Below are positions 52,180 to 60,960 of a DNA stretch of 64,000 nt, one piece after another. Source of the stretch: Wenzhouxiangella sp042310355 (GTDB taxonomy: Bacteria; Pseudomonadota; Gammaproteobacteria; Xanthomonadales; Wenzhouxiangellaceae); assembly GCF_042310355.1 (NCBI RefSeq), contig NZ_JBHJMR010000003.1, forward strand, positions 186,001 to 250,000, in the 5' to 3' direction. The number at the start of each line of letters is the position of its first letter. Positions within the stretch are counted from its first letter, which is position 1. A program made the translations under genes and the position numbers. The notes below the pieces were generated by a model, which saw nothing but the letters and a program-made list of their open reading frames with translations, made no database searches and was not told the origin of the DNA.

Positions 52180-52347
52180 GGAGCCTCCCGCAAAGGCCCG
52201 TCCCTTCGGGTTTCGGCGGAAATGCCGCATCTCGCGCGTTGCGCCCCTCGGCCGTAGCTACGGCTACTGTCACTCGCGTCGCACCACACGAGCTGCGGTA
52301 TTTCCGACTGAAACGCGCTCCTTGCAGAGTTGTTCAGAGGCTCCTTA
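52177..52347. repeat. Palindromic element with 11-bp inverted ends between convergent genes
   Basis: TAAGGAGCCTC (52177-52187) and GAGGCTCCTTA (52337-52347) are perfect inverted ends. The inside is also partly self-complementary: TCGGCGGAAATGCCGC near 52214 faces GCGGTATTTCCGACTGA near 52295, with GTAGCTACGGCTAC in the middle (around 52252). It encodes no protein I can support. The two ends are the stop codons of the flanking convergent genes. Confidence 0.85.
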
Positions 52348-53292
52348 GCGCTGCCCGGGCGCCGAGTGGCGCTGTTTGTGCGCATACATCGCCGCATCGG
52401 CGCGTTGCCAGGTTTCCGACAGGGTTTCCCCGGGATGCCAGGCAGCGCCGCCGATGGAGGCCTGCGCGTCCGAGGCTTCGAGCTGCTCTCGCAAGCGCTC
52501 CGTTACCGAGCCGGTCTCAGGGCTGTGGTAGCTGATGCTGGCAATGCCGAACTCGTCGCCACCGAGGCGGGCGACAAAGTCGTTGTCGCGAACGCTTCGG
52601 GCGATCGCCTCGGCGCAGCGGCGGAGCAGTTCATCACCGGCGGCATGACCTTCGGAATCGTTGATTTCCTTGAGCTTGTCGAGGTCGACGATGCTGATGA
52701 CCGCGCTACCACCGAACTGCCTCAGGTGGTCCTGCTCGCGTTCGATCATGCGGTCCCAGGCGCGCCGGTTGGGCAGTCCGGTCAGCGGATCGCTGAGCGA
52801 GTCGCTGACGGCCTGGCGGACCTGATCCTGGCTCTCGGCATATTCGATGTCGTGGGCGAGCACGGTCGACAGCAGCCTCGCCAGCAGTTCGATCAGGGGC
52901 AGGTCGTCGTCGCTGACATGGGGCTGCTCGGCCGGGTCGATGGCGCACATGGTGCCGAAGAGCCGGCCGTCGGGATGCTGCAGCGGCACGCCGACATACG
53001 CGCCGATCGGAAGCTGGTCTCCGATCGGTGCTTCGACGTAGGCGGCAATGTCTCGACAACGGGGGGCGATGCGCGGGCCTTCGCCGCGCGTCATCCGGGA
53101 ACAGAACGAGTCGGCCCACTTGAGCACCGTGCCGTCGCCGACGCCGTAGTGGTGATCCTCCGCCTGGAGGATGATCCAGTCCTCGCCCTGAACGCGCGTG
53201 ACCATCCACAGGCCGAAGCCGTATCGGCGGTGCAGGAAGTCGAGTACCGAGCGCGACGCCTCCTCGAAGTTGCCGAATGTGCCGGCATTCAT
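52345..53292 (-). CDS. GAF-GGDEF diguanylate cyclase
   Basis: The 315-residue product has a GAF sensor domain (about 1-140, with LFGTMCAIDPAEQPH) and a GGDEF domain (about 150-310). The active loop is RLGGDEFGI, and the RxxD inhibitory site (RDND) stands five residues before it, so it should make cyclic di-GMP with product feedback. No membrane span is seen, hence a cytosolic sensor for an unknown ligand. The start overlaps the acyl-CoA ligase stop by 4 bases. Its stop lies in the end of a palindromic element. Confidence 0.94.
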   Translation of the reverse strand: MNAGTFGNFEEASRSVLDFLHRRYGFGLWMVTRVQGEDWIILQAEDHHYGVGDGTVLKWADSFCSRMTRGEGPRIAPRCRDIAAYVEAPIGDQLPIGAYVGVPLQHPDGRLFGTMCAIDPAEQPHVSDDDLPLIELLARLLSTVLAHDIEYAESQDQVRQAVSDSLSDPLTGLPNRRAWDRMIEREQDHLRQFGGSAVISIVDLDKLKEINDSEGHAAGDELLRRCAEAIARSVRDNDFVARLGGDEFGIASISYHSPETGSVTERLREQLEASDAQASIGGAAWHPGETLSETWQRADAAMYAHKQRHSAPGQR

Positions 53293-54917
53293 TCTTCGAA
53301 CACGATCCCGGGGGCGGCTTGCTCGGCCAGCGAAACGTAGCGCGCCTCGATCACGTCCCGCTTGATCTTGAGCGTGGGCGTGAGCATGCCGTTGTCGACT
53401 TCCCAGGCTTCGGCCACCACGATCAGGCTGGACAGGCGTTCGTGCGGTTCCAGTTCACGGTTCATTCGTTCGAGGTCGGCTTCGAGCTGCTCGGCCAGGT
53501 GCTCCCGATCGTCGGGCGCGTGCTCGGCCATCTGCACCAGCGCGACCGGCTGGGTCATGCCGCTGCCGAGCACGCAGGCCATCTCGATCCAGGAGTTTCG
53601 CGCCAGCAGGCTTTCGATCGGCACCGGCGCGATGTACTTGCCCTTGGCGGTCTTGAACAGCTCCTTGACTCGGCCGGTGATGGTGACGAACCCGTCATCG
53701 ATGAAAGCCCGGTCGCCCGTTCGGAAGAAGCCGTCGGGGGTCATGCTTTCGGCGCTGAGTTCGTCGGCCTTGTAGTAACCGTCCATCAGGCAGGGGCAGC
53801 GGATCAGGAGTTCCTGGTCATCGCCGATCTTCAGCTCGGCCTCCGGCAGGGCGCGGCTGATCGTGCCGAAACGCGGCTCGACGTCGAGGCCGATCTGGGA
53901 GCCGTAGGCGAAGGTCTCGGTCATGCCCCAGCCCTCGCGGATCGTCACGCCGACGCGATCCCACCATTCCAGCAGGGACACGGCCATCGGCGCGCTGCCG
54001 CTGGCGAACCAGCGCGCGCGATCGAACCCGAGCCCCTTCTTGATCTTGCGCTTGATCAGTCCGGAGACGAGGGGAATCTTGAGCAAGCGGTCCAGTTTCT
54101 CCGGCGGCAGCTGGTCGAACACGCCCAACTGGAAGCGCTTCCACAGACGCGGGACCGATCCGAACAGGGTCGGCCGGACGTGGCGCAGGTCCTCGGCGAA
54201 CGTGTCGATGGACTCGGCGAAGTACAGCGAGGTTTCGGCATAGAAGCTGACGGCTTCGACGTAGGCCCGCTCGGTGCAATGCGACAGCGGCAGGTAAGAG
54301 AACACCTTGTCACCCGGCTCGACGCCCAGTGCCGTCGAGATGGTATGGCCGACGAACGCGAAGTTCGAGTAACTGTGCATCGCCCCCTTGGGCGTGCCGG
54401 TACTGCCGGAGGTGTAGAGCAGGGTGGCCAGGTCTTCGTCGCGACGCTCGCGCGTCTGGAACTCACCGGCCGATTGCTCGATCAGGTCGTCCCATTGCCG
54501 AACGCCCTGGGTCTCGGGGTACGGCATCGCAATCGTCTCCACGCCTTCGGGTATGCCGGCGAGACGTTCTTCGGCCTGGTCGACCTTGCCGATGAAACAG
54601 GCGCGGCAGCCGCTGTGCTCGAGGATCTGCCGAATCGTATCAGCCTTGGCCGTGGGGTAGACCGGCACGCTCACCAGGCCGGAGAGGATGATGGCCATGT
54701 CGGCCAGAACCCAATGGGCGCAGTTGCGCGAAATCAGGCCGACCCGGTCACCGGGTTCGAGTCCCAGCCTTTCCAGCGCGGCGGCCATACGGCGCGCCTC
54801 GTCGAAGGCCTCGGCCCAGGTCCAGGTATGCCACTCCCGCTCGATCGGCTGGGAAAGGTAGAGCTGGTCGGGCGTGTTTCGGGCCCGGTGAGCCAATTGA
54901 TCCTGAATGGCGCGCAT
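53289..54917 (-). CDS. AMP-dependent long-chain acyl-CoA synthetase family protein
   Basis: The 542-residue ligase has the ATP motif ATLLYTSGSTGTPKGAM, the A5-type GWGMTETFAYGS and the A7/A8 segments GFFRTGDRAFIDDGF and ITGRVKELFKTAKGKYIAP. It is expected to activate a long-chain fatty acid or similar carboxylate with ATP and CoA. It is divergent from rarA with 99 bases between, and its 3' end is coupled to a diguanylate cyclase gene. A TATACT box lies about 35 bases before its start. The long open frame on the other strand is a shadow. Confidence 0.93.
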   Translation of the reverse strand: MRAIQDQLAHRARNTPDQLYLSQPIEREWHTWTWAEAFDEARRMAAALERLGLEPGDRVGLISRNCAHWVLADMAIILSGLVSVPVYPTAKADTIRQILEHSGCRACFIGKVDQAEERLAGIPEGVETIAMPYPETQGVRQWDDLIEQSAGEFQTRERRDEDLATLLYTSGSTGTPKGAMHSYSNFAFVGHTISTALGVEPGDKVFSYLPLSHCTERAYVEAVSFYAETSLYFAESIDTFAEDLRHVRPTLFGSVPRLWKRFQLGVFDQLPPEKLDRLLKIPLVSGLIKRKIKKGLGFDRARWFASGSAPMAVSLLEWWDRVGVTIREGWGMTETFAYGSQIGLDVEPRFGTISRALPEAELKIGDDQELLIRCPCLMDGYYKADELSAESMTPDGFFRTGDRAFIDDGFVTITGRVKELFKTAKGKYIAPVPIESLLARNSWIEMACVLGSGMTQPVALVQMAEHAPDDREHLAEQLEADLERMNRELEPHERLSSLIVVAEAWEVDNGMLTPTLKIKRDVIEARYVSLAEQAAPGIVFEE

Positions 54918-55003
54918 GCTGGCTTCTCCCCTCGTCGATTGGTTGTGCCGCCGAGTATAGCAATGGTCGTGTTCGCGGCCGCTCGGTCATCGTCACCGGC
55001 GCG

Positions 55004-55009
55004 TAGAAT
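55004..55009 (+). promoter_or_regulatory. Candidate -10 of a leaderless rarA transcript
   Basis: TAGAAT ends 7 bases before ATG 55017. It also overlaps an alternative in-frame ATG at 55008, which would then not be in the message. The arrangement is the same as before trmJ. Confidence 0.45.
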
Positions 55010-55016
55010 GACCGCC

Positions 55017-56318
55017 ATGAGCGATCTGTTTGCCTCCGAAAGCACTGACCAGGCGCCCGGCGGCCCGCTGGCCGACCGATTGCGCCCGCGGCAGTTCGAC
55101 GAGGTCGTGGGGCAGGAACACCTGCTCGGCGAGTCGGGGCCGCTGCGGCGCATGATCGATTCCTCCCGCGTGGCCTCGCTGGTGTTCTGGGGGCCGCCGG
55201 GAACCGGCAAGACGACCTTGGCGCGGCTGCTTGCCCAGGTGGGTGACCTGAGTTTCGTCCAGATATCGGCCATCTTCTCCGGCGTGGGCGATCTCAAGAA
55301 GATTTTCGAGGCGGCCCGTCTGCGTCGTGGCAACGGCCAGGGCACGCTGCTGTTCGTCGACGAAATCCACCGCTTCAACCGGGCCCAGCAGGACAGCTTC
55401 CTGCCGCACGTCGAAGACGGCACGATCACCCTGGTGGGCGCGACCACCGAGAATCCCTCCTTCGAGCTCAACGGGGCGCTGCTCTCGCGCATGCAGGTGC
55501 TGGTGCTGCAGCGCCTGGATCACAAGGCGCTCGAGCGGCTGCTGGAAAGAGCCGAAGAGCATGTCGATCGCGAATTGCCGGTCGACGGGGCCGCGCGCGA
55601 GATGCTGTTGGCCATGGCCGACGGTGACGGCCGCTACCTGCTCAACATGGCCGAGGCGATCTACGATCTTGCCGGCGAGGATGAAACCGTCGACAGCGAT
55701 CGTTTGATGGGCCTGGTGCAGCGCCGGGCGCCGGCCTATGACAAGGATCGAGAAGCGCACTACAACCTGATCTCGGCCCTGCACAAATCCCTGCGCGGCT
55801 CGGATGCCGACGCCGCCCTGTATTGGCTGGCGCGCATGCTCGTCGGCGGCGAGGATCCGCTCTACGTCGCCCGTCGACTGATTCGCTTTGCCTCCGAGGA
55901 TATCGGCCTGGCCGACCCGCAGGCCCTGACCCAGGCCCTGGCCGCGCGCGAGGCCTTCGAGGTGCTGGGCTCGCCCGAGGGTGAGCTGGCCATCGTCCAG
56001 GCCACGCTCTACCTGGCCACCGCACCCAAGTCCAATGCCGTCTACAGGGCCGCCGGCGCTGCCTGGCGCTCGGCCGGGGAGACCGGTTCGCTGATGCCGC
56101 CGGCGCACATCCTCAACGCGCCGACGGGCCTGATGAAGGATCTGGGCTACGGCAAGGACTACGTCTACGACCATGACACGGATGCGGGGTTTTCGGGGCA
56201 GGATTACTTTCCGGAGGAGATCGAGCGCCAGCGTTTCTATCGCCCCGTCGAGCGCGGCTTCGAGCGCGAGGTGGCCAAGCGCATGGCTTGGTGGCAGCGC
56301 CAGCGAAGCGGGTCCTGA
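55017..56318 (+). CDS. rarA: Replication-associated recombination protein A
   Basis: RarA (MgsA) is an AAA+ ATPase of stalled replication forks, related to the clamp loader. The 433-residue product has LRPRQFDEVVGQEHLLG, Walker A GPPGTGKTT, Walker B FVDEIHRFNRAQQD and sensor VGATTENPSFELN. The C-terminal tetramerisation part has YNLISALHKSLRGSD and MLVGGEDPLYVARRLIRFAS. The start is ATG 55017. It is divergent from the acyl-CoA ligase; a small hypothetical gene follows after 141 bases. Confidence 0.96.
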   Translation: MSDLFASESTDQAPGGPLADRLRPRQFDEVVGQEHLLGESGPLRRMIDSSRVASLVFWGPPGTGKTTLARLLAQVGDLSFVQISAIFSGVGDLKKIFEAARLRRGNGQGTLLFVDEIHRFNRAQQDSFLPHVEDGTITLVGATTENPSFELNGALLSRMQVLVLQRLDHKALERLLERAEEHVDRELPVDGAAREMLLAMADGDGRYLLNMAEAIYDLAGEDETVDSDRLMGLVQRRAPAYDKDREAHYNLISALHKSLRGSDADAALYWLARMLVGGEDPLYVARRLIRFASEDIGLADPQALTQALAAREAFEVLGSPEGELAIVQATLYLATAPKSNAVYRAAGAAWRSAGETGSLMPPAHILNAPTGLMKDLGYGKDYVYDHDTDAGFSGQDYFPEEIERQRFYRPVERGFEREVAKRMAWWQRQRSGS

Positions 56319-56353
56319 CAGCGCTTGCGCGGAACATTTGTCCGACGAGCGGA

Positions 56354-56436
56354 TCACATTTGTGACAGAGCGGTTTCGGGTGGCCCGAAATTTGCGCTAT
56401 ATTGCATTGATATACCGCAGGCGTGACAGTTGTCAC
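56354..56436 (+). promoter_or_regulatory. Two palindromes sharing GTGACAG before the small gene at 56460
   Basis: TCACATTTGTGA (56354-56365) is a perfect dyad, and GTGACAGTTGTCAC (56423-56436) is a second dyad with arms GTGACA/TGTCAC. GTGACAG occurs at both places. Between them lie a short hairpin (TTTCGGG-TGG-CCCGAAA, 56374-56390) and TATA-rich sequence. They may be operator sites of a controlled promoter. Confidence 0.4.
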
Positions 56437-56459
56437 TTTTCTGCAGGAGGTCGGGAAGA

Positions 56460-56861
56460 ATGCGCAACGAAGACGACGATATCTACGAATTCGTTTCAAG
56501 CGACACGATCAAGCGTGCCGAGGAAATGTGCTCCTCGCTGTCGAGCAATATCGGGCTCGAACGGCGCGGGCAGACCACCTACTACCAGGGCGCGATTTCC
56601 GACATGAATGGGACGGGCAGCCGCTTCAGCAAGGTGACCGTGGCCGACTCGGGCAAGAGCGCCGATCAGTTGACACTGGTATCCGAAAAGCCGCTGCCTT
56701 CGACCAGCAACGCCCTGCTGGTCTTTCGTGCCGGGCCGGGCGATGACATGAAGTACCTCGGTCGCCACGCCGACACGCGTCCCGGTCAGCGCCAGGACGA
56801 CGAGGAAGCGAACCGGCACATCGCGATCTATACGATCCTGCGCGACGTTCGAAAGCGCTGA
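56460..56861 (+). CDS. Hypothetical protein, cytosolic, possibly regulated
   Basis: From ATG 56460 (AGGAGG 9 bases upstream) the product has 133 residues: MRNEDDDIYEFVSSDTIKRA and so on. It has no membrane span or signal. The first half is mixed; a hydrophobic strand set (STSNALLVFRAG) is in the middle, and a charged helix ends it (NRHIAIYTILRDVRKR). I recognise no family. The promoter region contains two palindromes, so control by a DNA-binding protein is plausible. It stands alone between rarA and the MATE gene. Confidence 0.7.
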   Translation: MRNEDDDIYEFVSSDTIKRAEEMCSSLSSNIGLERRGQTTYYQGAISDMNGTGSRFSKVTVADSGKSADQLTLVSEKPLPSTSNALLVFRAGPGDDMKYLGRHADTRPGQRQDDEEANRHIAIYTILRDVRKR

Positions 56862-56912
56862 GTTGTCCCCACACGGTGCCGCACCAGGTCGTTCCTGGTA
56901 CCGGACCGACCG

Positions 56913-58313
56913 CTATCGGTCTGCGGGGAGCGATGATTGCCCGGTCGCGCCTCGGAAGGTCACAAGCACGATCCCCAGCAGCCACAGGGCGCAGACGAAG
57001 TCGATTGACGTTGCGCCGTAGTAAACCCCGGATACGCCGATCAGACTCGGCAGCGTGAGCATCACCGGCACGTAGAAAAGGAACTGCCTCGAAACCGATA
57101 CCAGTGTGGCCTTTCCGGGCTGCTCGATGGCCGGCAGCAGGGCCAGCGCGGTGAACACGATCGGCAGTACCGGCAGCACCAGTATCAGCACGCGAAAGCG
57201 ATGCAGGTCGATGGCCGTGAGCACGGTATCGGGCAGCATCAGTGCCAGCGTGGCCTCGGGGAACAGGTTCATCGCGATCCAGATCGGCACGATCATCGCC
57301 GCGCCGGCGGCGACGAAGGTCCAGTAGCTGTCTCGGATGCGCAGCCACTGCCCGGCGCCGTAGTTGATCCCGGCCACCGGCTGGAAGGCGCGCATCAGTC
57401 CGAACAGCGGTGTGAGCATGAACAGCAGCACCCGCCAGGCCGCGCCGAAGAAGGCGATGTCGGCCTCGTCGCCGATGCGGCTGAGCATGTTGAACACGAC
57501 GACCGCCTGGACCAGGCCGGTCGAGCTTTGCACCATGGCCGGTGTGCCCAGTCGAACGATGCGGCCGGCCAGGGCGCGCGGCAGGCCCAGAAAGCGCGCG
57601 TCGACGGGGTAACTCGCCCGGCCCTTCGCGAAGCGCCGCCAGACCAGGAGCCCGCCGACCGCGCCACCGATGTTCGTCGCCCAGGCCGCGCCGGCCACGC
57701 CCCAGTCGAACACGGCAATGAACAGCGGTGTGAGTGCGATATTGATCAGCAGGCCGGTGGCCATGTAACCGGCCGCCAGCTTCATCTTGCCCTCGCCGCG
57801 CAGCAGCATGTTCAGGGTCAGGCCGCCGATGGCGCCGAAGCCGCCCAGGGCCGAGGCGCGCAGGTAGGCGGCGGCAATGGGTACGAGATCATCCCTGGCA
57901 CCCATGGCATAGACCAGCTTCTCGGCCAGGCTGCCGCCGAGCAGGGCGTAGCCTACAGATAGTCCGAAGGCGATGGTCACGGCCGTCCCGGGCAGTTGCT
58001 TGACCGTATCGCGATCGGCCCGGCCGATGGCGATCGAAAGCGCCACGCCGCCGCCGATGCCGGCGAGCGAGCCCAGGCCCAGGGTGAGTTGCGTCAGCGG
58101 ATAGGCCAGAACCGCGCCCGCCAGGGCCTGTTCGCCGATCAAATGGCCGATGTAGACGGCATCCATGACGGCATTGAGGCCGAAGGCCATCATCACCGCG
58201 ATCGCCGGCCAGGCCATGTGCCACAAAACCCGCAGCCGCGAGCCGTACAGGATCAGGTGGGCTTGCGGGTCGGCGTGTGCTTCGGGAATTGCAGTGGCGC
58301 GGGTTGAGTTCAA
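56913..58313 (-). CDS. MATE-family efflux transporter
   Basis: The 466-residue product has twelve hydrophobic spans in two halves, typical of multidrug and toxin extrusion proteins that exchange drugs for Na+ or H+. MAWPAIAVMMAFGLNAVMD and GVAGAAWATNIGGAVGGLL are family-like. The start is TTG 58313, one base after the stop of the upstream permease gene, without a good ribosome binding site. It may be translated by coupling to that gene. Confidence 0.9.
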   Translation of the reverse strand: MNSTRATAIPEAHADPQAHLILYGSRLRVLWHMAWPAIAVMMAFGLNAVMDAVYIGHLIGEQALAGAVLAYPLTQLTLGLGSLAGIGGGVALSIAIGRADRDTVKQLPGTAVTIAFGLSVGYALLGGSLAEKLVYAMGARDDLVPIAAAYLRASALGGFGAIGGLTLNMLLRGEGKMKLAAGYMATGLLINIALTPLFIAVFDWGVAGAAWATNIGGAVGGLLVWRRFAKGRASYPVDARFLGLPRALAGRIVRLGTPAMVQSSTGLVQAVVVFNMLSRIGDEADIAFFGAAWRVLLFMLTPLFGLMRAFQPVAGINYGAGQWLRIRDSYWTFVAAGAAMIVPIWIAMNLFPEATLALMLPDTVLTAIDLHRFRVLILVLPVLPIVFTALALLPAIEQPGKATLVSVSRQFLFYVPVMLTLPSLIGVSGVYYGATSIDFVCALWLLGIVLVTFRGATGQSSLPADR

Positions 58314-58314
58314 G

Positions 58315-60774
58315 CTATCCGCCGGCGCGCAGGATACGCATCGGAGAGGCCTTGAGCACCGAGCGGTTGCCCAGCCAGCCGCTGCCGACGACTAGCACGA
58401 AGGCGCCGACGAACCCCGTCGCCAGCAGCAGGCCGGAGGGCCGGTAGGCGAACTCGAACAGCTCGCGCGCCAGCAGCCAGCCGGTCAGGGCCGCGCCGCC
58501 GGTGGCCAGCACCGCGGCGATCAGGGCCATGGCGCCGTACTCGATCAGCAGGCCGCGCGTCACCAGGCCGTCGTCGGCACCGAGGGCGCGGATCAGCGCC
58601 GCTTCCTGCCGGCGTTCGTCGCGCGTGGCCTCGAGTGCGGCCAGCAGTACCACCAGCCCGGCAATCAGGGTGAAGAAGAACACCACCTGGGCCGCGCTCG
58701 AAACCCGGTCGATGATTTCCCCGATTCGATCGAGCAGGGCGCCGATATCGATGATCGATACGTTGGGCCAGCCCTGCTGAACATCGCGCAGGGGCCCGGC
58801 TTCGTCCGGCAGGCTGAAGCTGGCAATGAACTGGTGCGGCAGGGAATCGCCGGCCGAGGGGGTGAGCAGGATGAAGAAGTTGACGTTGAACGACTCCCAC
58901 TCGACCTCGCGCATGCTCGTGACCGTCGCCTCCAGGCGTTGTCCGCCGGCTTCGAACAGCATGGTGTCGCCCATGCCGATGCCCGTTCGCTCGGCCCAGC
59001 GCTGCGCCAGGGAAATCTCGCCGTCGGCATCGGGCGCGAAGAACGCGCCGTCGGTGACGCGATTGGCCGGCGGCAGCCGGTCGATCCAGGAGACGTTGAC
59101 CTGCCCGGCCCAGCGGTGGTCCGGCGGCGGTTCGCCGTTGACCTCGAGCAGGTTGACCGTGGCCATGGGACGGACCTGAAGGTTGCGCGCACCGGTCTCG
59201 GCCAGCGCTTCCTGTACCGCCTCGCGCTGGTCGGGCTGGATATTGACCACGAAATGATCGGCCGTGTCTTCCGGCAGGCTGCCGCGCCACTGTTCCAGCA
59301 GCTCGGCGCGCACGATCATCAGCAGCAGCAGGGCCATCAAACCCAAGCCCAGCGCGGTGATCTGGATGATGCCCTGGCCGCGCCGGCGGTGCAGCCCGGC
59401 CAGGCCGAAGCGCCAGTCCGCGCGGGTTCGCTTCGACAGCTGGCGGCTCAGGCCCATCGCCCCCCAGGCGGACAGGGCCAGCACCGCGGCCAGGGCGGCC
59501 GAGCCGCCCAGCACGATCATCGCCAGGCGCAGATTGCCGAGCTGCAGCACGGGGATGGCCAGCGCACCAAGAATCGGAAGCAGCCACAGGCCGCCGGCCA
59601 GCCCGGGACGGGTATCGAGCGAGCGGTTGAGAATGCGCATCGGCGCGACCGATCTAAGCGCGACGAGCGGCGGCAGGGCGAATCCGGCCGCCAGCAGCAG
59701 CGTGAAGCTGCCGCTGCCGACAAGCGGCATCAGGCGCGCCGGCGGCAGCTCGCCGGCCGGGCCGTCGGCCAGGATCGAGGCGATCACGGCCTGGGCGCCG
59801 AAAGCCAGTAGCCCGCCAGTGGCGATCGCCGCCAGCGCCAGCCACAGCAGCATCAGGCTCAGCGCGCCGAGAATCTGCCGCCCTTCGGCCCCGAAAGCCT
59901 TGAGCAGGGCGACCAGGTCGCGCTGCGAGCGCGAGTAGCGAAGCGCGGCCAGCAGCACGGCCGCGGCGGCCAGGATCACGGCCGTCAGCGCGGCCACGCC
60001 GAGGAAGCGTCGGGCCTGCTCGAGCGCCTGGCCGGTGTCGGCTTCGGCCTCAGCGACGGTTTCGATCTCCTGGCGGTCTTCGAGACGAGGTTCGACCCAG
60101 CCCCGAAACTCGGCCACGGCCGATTCACTACCGGCTACCAGCAGGCGCCAGCGCACCCGCGAGCCGGGGCCCAGCAGTTCACTTTCCAGCAGATCGTCCA
60201 TGTGGATAATCAGGCGCGGGGCCAGCATGAAGCGGCTGCCGCCGCGATCCGGCTCCCAGGTCAGGACCCTGTTGACGGTGACCGGTCGGCGGCCGATGTC
60301 GACTTCCACGCCCGTGTCGGTCTCAAACAGGCGCAGGCCGCGGGCGGCCATCCAGCCCTGTCCGGGTTCGGGCGCCCCGGCACTCGCGACCGTCTCCTCG
60401 CCGCCGAGCCGCTCGGCCAGCTTGAGCTGTCCGCGCAGGGGGTAGCCGTCGGTCACGGCCTTGAGGTCGACCAGGTGGCTTTCCTCGTCGATGAACAGCA
60501 CCGTGCTCAAGAGCGCGATCTCGGCCGTCTCCAGCCCCAGTTCGCCGGCCTTTTGCAGGTACTCGTCCGGCAGCCGCTCGCGCCCGGTCACCACCAGGTC
60601 GGCGGCCAGCACCTCTCCGGCTTGGCGCTCCAGCGCCCGCCCGACCCGGTCGGTAAACAGACTCACCGCCGCCAGCGCCGCGGTGGCCACGACCAGGCCG
60701 GCAAACAACATGATTAGAGCGCCTGAGCGCGCTTGCCGGGTGAGGAGCTTTAGCGAGAGGGTGGTGGCGTTCAT
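58315..60774 (-). CDS. ybbP: ABC transporter permease of the YbbP type (FtsX-like)
   Basis: The 819-residue product has an N-terminal span (about 20-42), a large periplasmic domain, then spans in two FtsX-like blocks, with SQRDLVALLKAFGAEGRQIL and EATRDERRQEAALIRALGA at the conserved cytosolic ends. This is the YbbP form of the macrolide-exporter superfamily. The adjacent ybbA provides the ATPase, and in E. coli the pair sits beside tesA as here. The substrate is unknown; roles in removing lipids or lipoproteins have been proposed for this class. Confidence 0.92.
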   Translation of the reverse strand: MNATTLSLKLLTRQARSGALIMLFAGLVVATAALAAVSLFTDRVGRALERQAGEVLAADLVVTGRERLPDEYLQKAGELGLETAEIALLSTVLFIDEESHLVDLKAVTDGYPLRGQLKLAERLGGEETVASAGAPEPGQGWMAARGLRLFETDTGVEVDIGRRPVTVNRVLTWEPDRGGSRFMLAPRLIIHMDDLLESELLGPGSRVRWRLLVAGSESAVAEFRGWVEPRLEDRQEIETVAEAEADTGQALEQARRFLGVAALTAVILAAAAVLLAALRYSRSQRDLVALLKAFGAEGRQILGALSLMLLWLALAAIATGGLLAFGAQAVIASILADGPAGELPPARLMPLVGSGSFTLLLAAGFALPPLVALRSVAPMRILNRSLDTRPGLAGGLWLLPILGALAIPVLQLGNLRLAMIVLGGSAALAAVLALSAWGAMGLSRQLSKRTRADWRFGLAGLHRRRGQGIIQITALGLGLMALLLLMIVRAELLEQWRGSLPEDTADHFVVNIQPDQREAVQEALAETGARNLQVRPMATVNLLEVNGEPPPDHRWAGQVNVSWIDRLPPANRVTDGAFFAPDADGEISLAQRWAERTGIGMGDTMLFEAGGQRLEATVTSMREVEWESFNVNFFILLTPSAGDSLPHQFIASFSLPDEAGPLRDVQQGWPNVSIIDIGALLDRIGEIIDRVSSAAQVVFFFTLIAGLVVLLAALEATRDERRQEAALIRALGADDGLVTRGLLIEYGAMALIAAVLATGGAALTGWLLARELFEFAYRPSGLLLATGFVGAFVLVVGSGWLGNRSVLKASPMRILRAGG

Positions 60775-60799
60775 GAGGAGATGGCTTCGCTATGTGGCG

Positions 60800-60955
60800 C
60801 AAACCCGAAATTCGAAGCACCAAATCCGAAACAAGCACGAAATTCGAAATTCGAATGACCAAAACGGGAAGGCGCCGAGGCGCGGTTCGTCCGCCGTTTC
60901 GGGATTTCGTGCTTCGAATTTGTTTCGGATTTGATGCCTCGGATTTCGAATTTGC
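60800..60955. repeat. Palindromic element with AAATCCG/AATTCGAA arms between ybbA and ybbP
   Basis: The left arm (about 60800-60865) contains CACCAAATCCGAAACAAGC and AAATTCGAAATTCGAATGACC. The right arm (about 60896-60955) contains GCTTCGAATTTGTTTCGGAT and further words. They are partly complementary around a GC-rich core. Words are shared with the element before dapE. It ends 6 bases from the ybbA stop codon. Confidence 0.8.
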
Positions 60956-60960
60956 GAGCG

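Noticed and set aside
53277..55016. Plus-strand frame open upstream of rarA, giving a 1013-residue protein
   Set aside because: It is antisense to the acyl-CoA ligase, lacks any family similarity before MSDLF, and arises from the high GC content.
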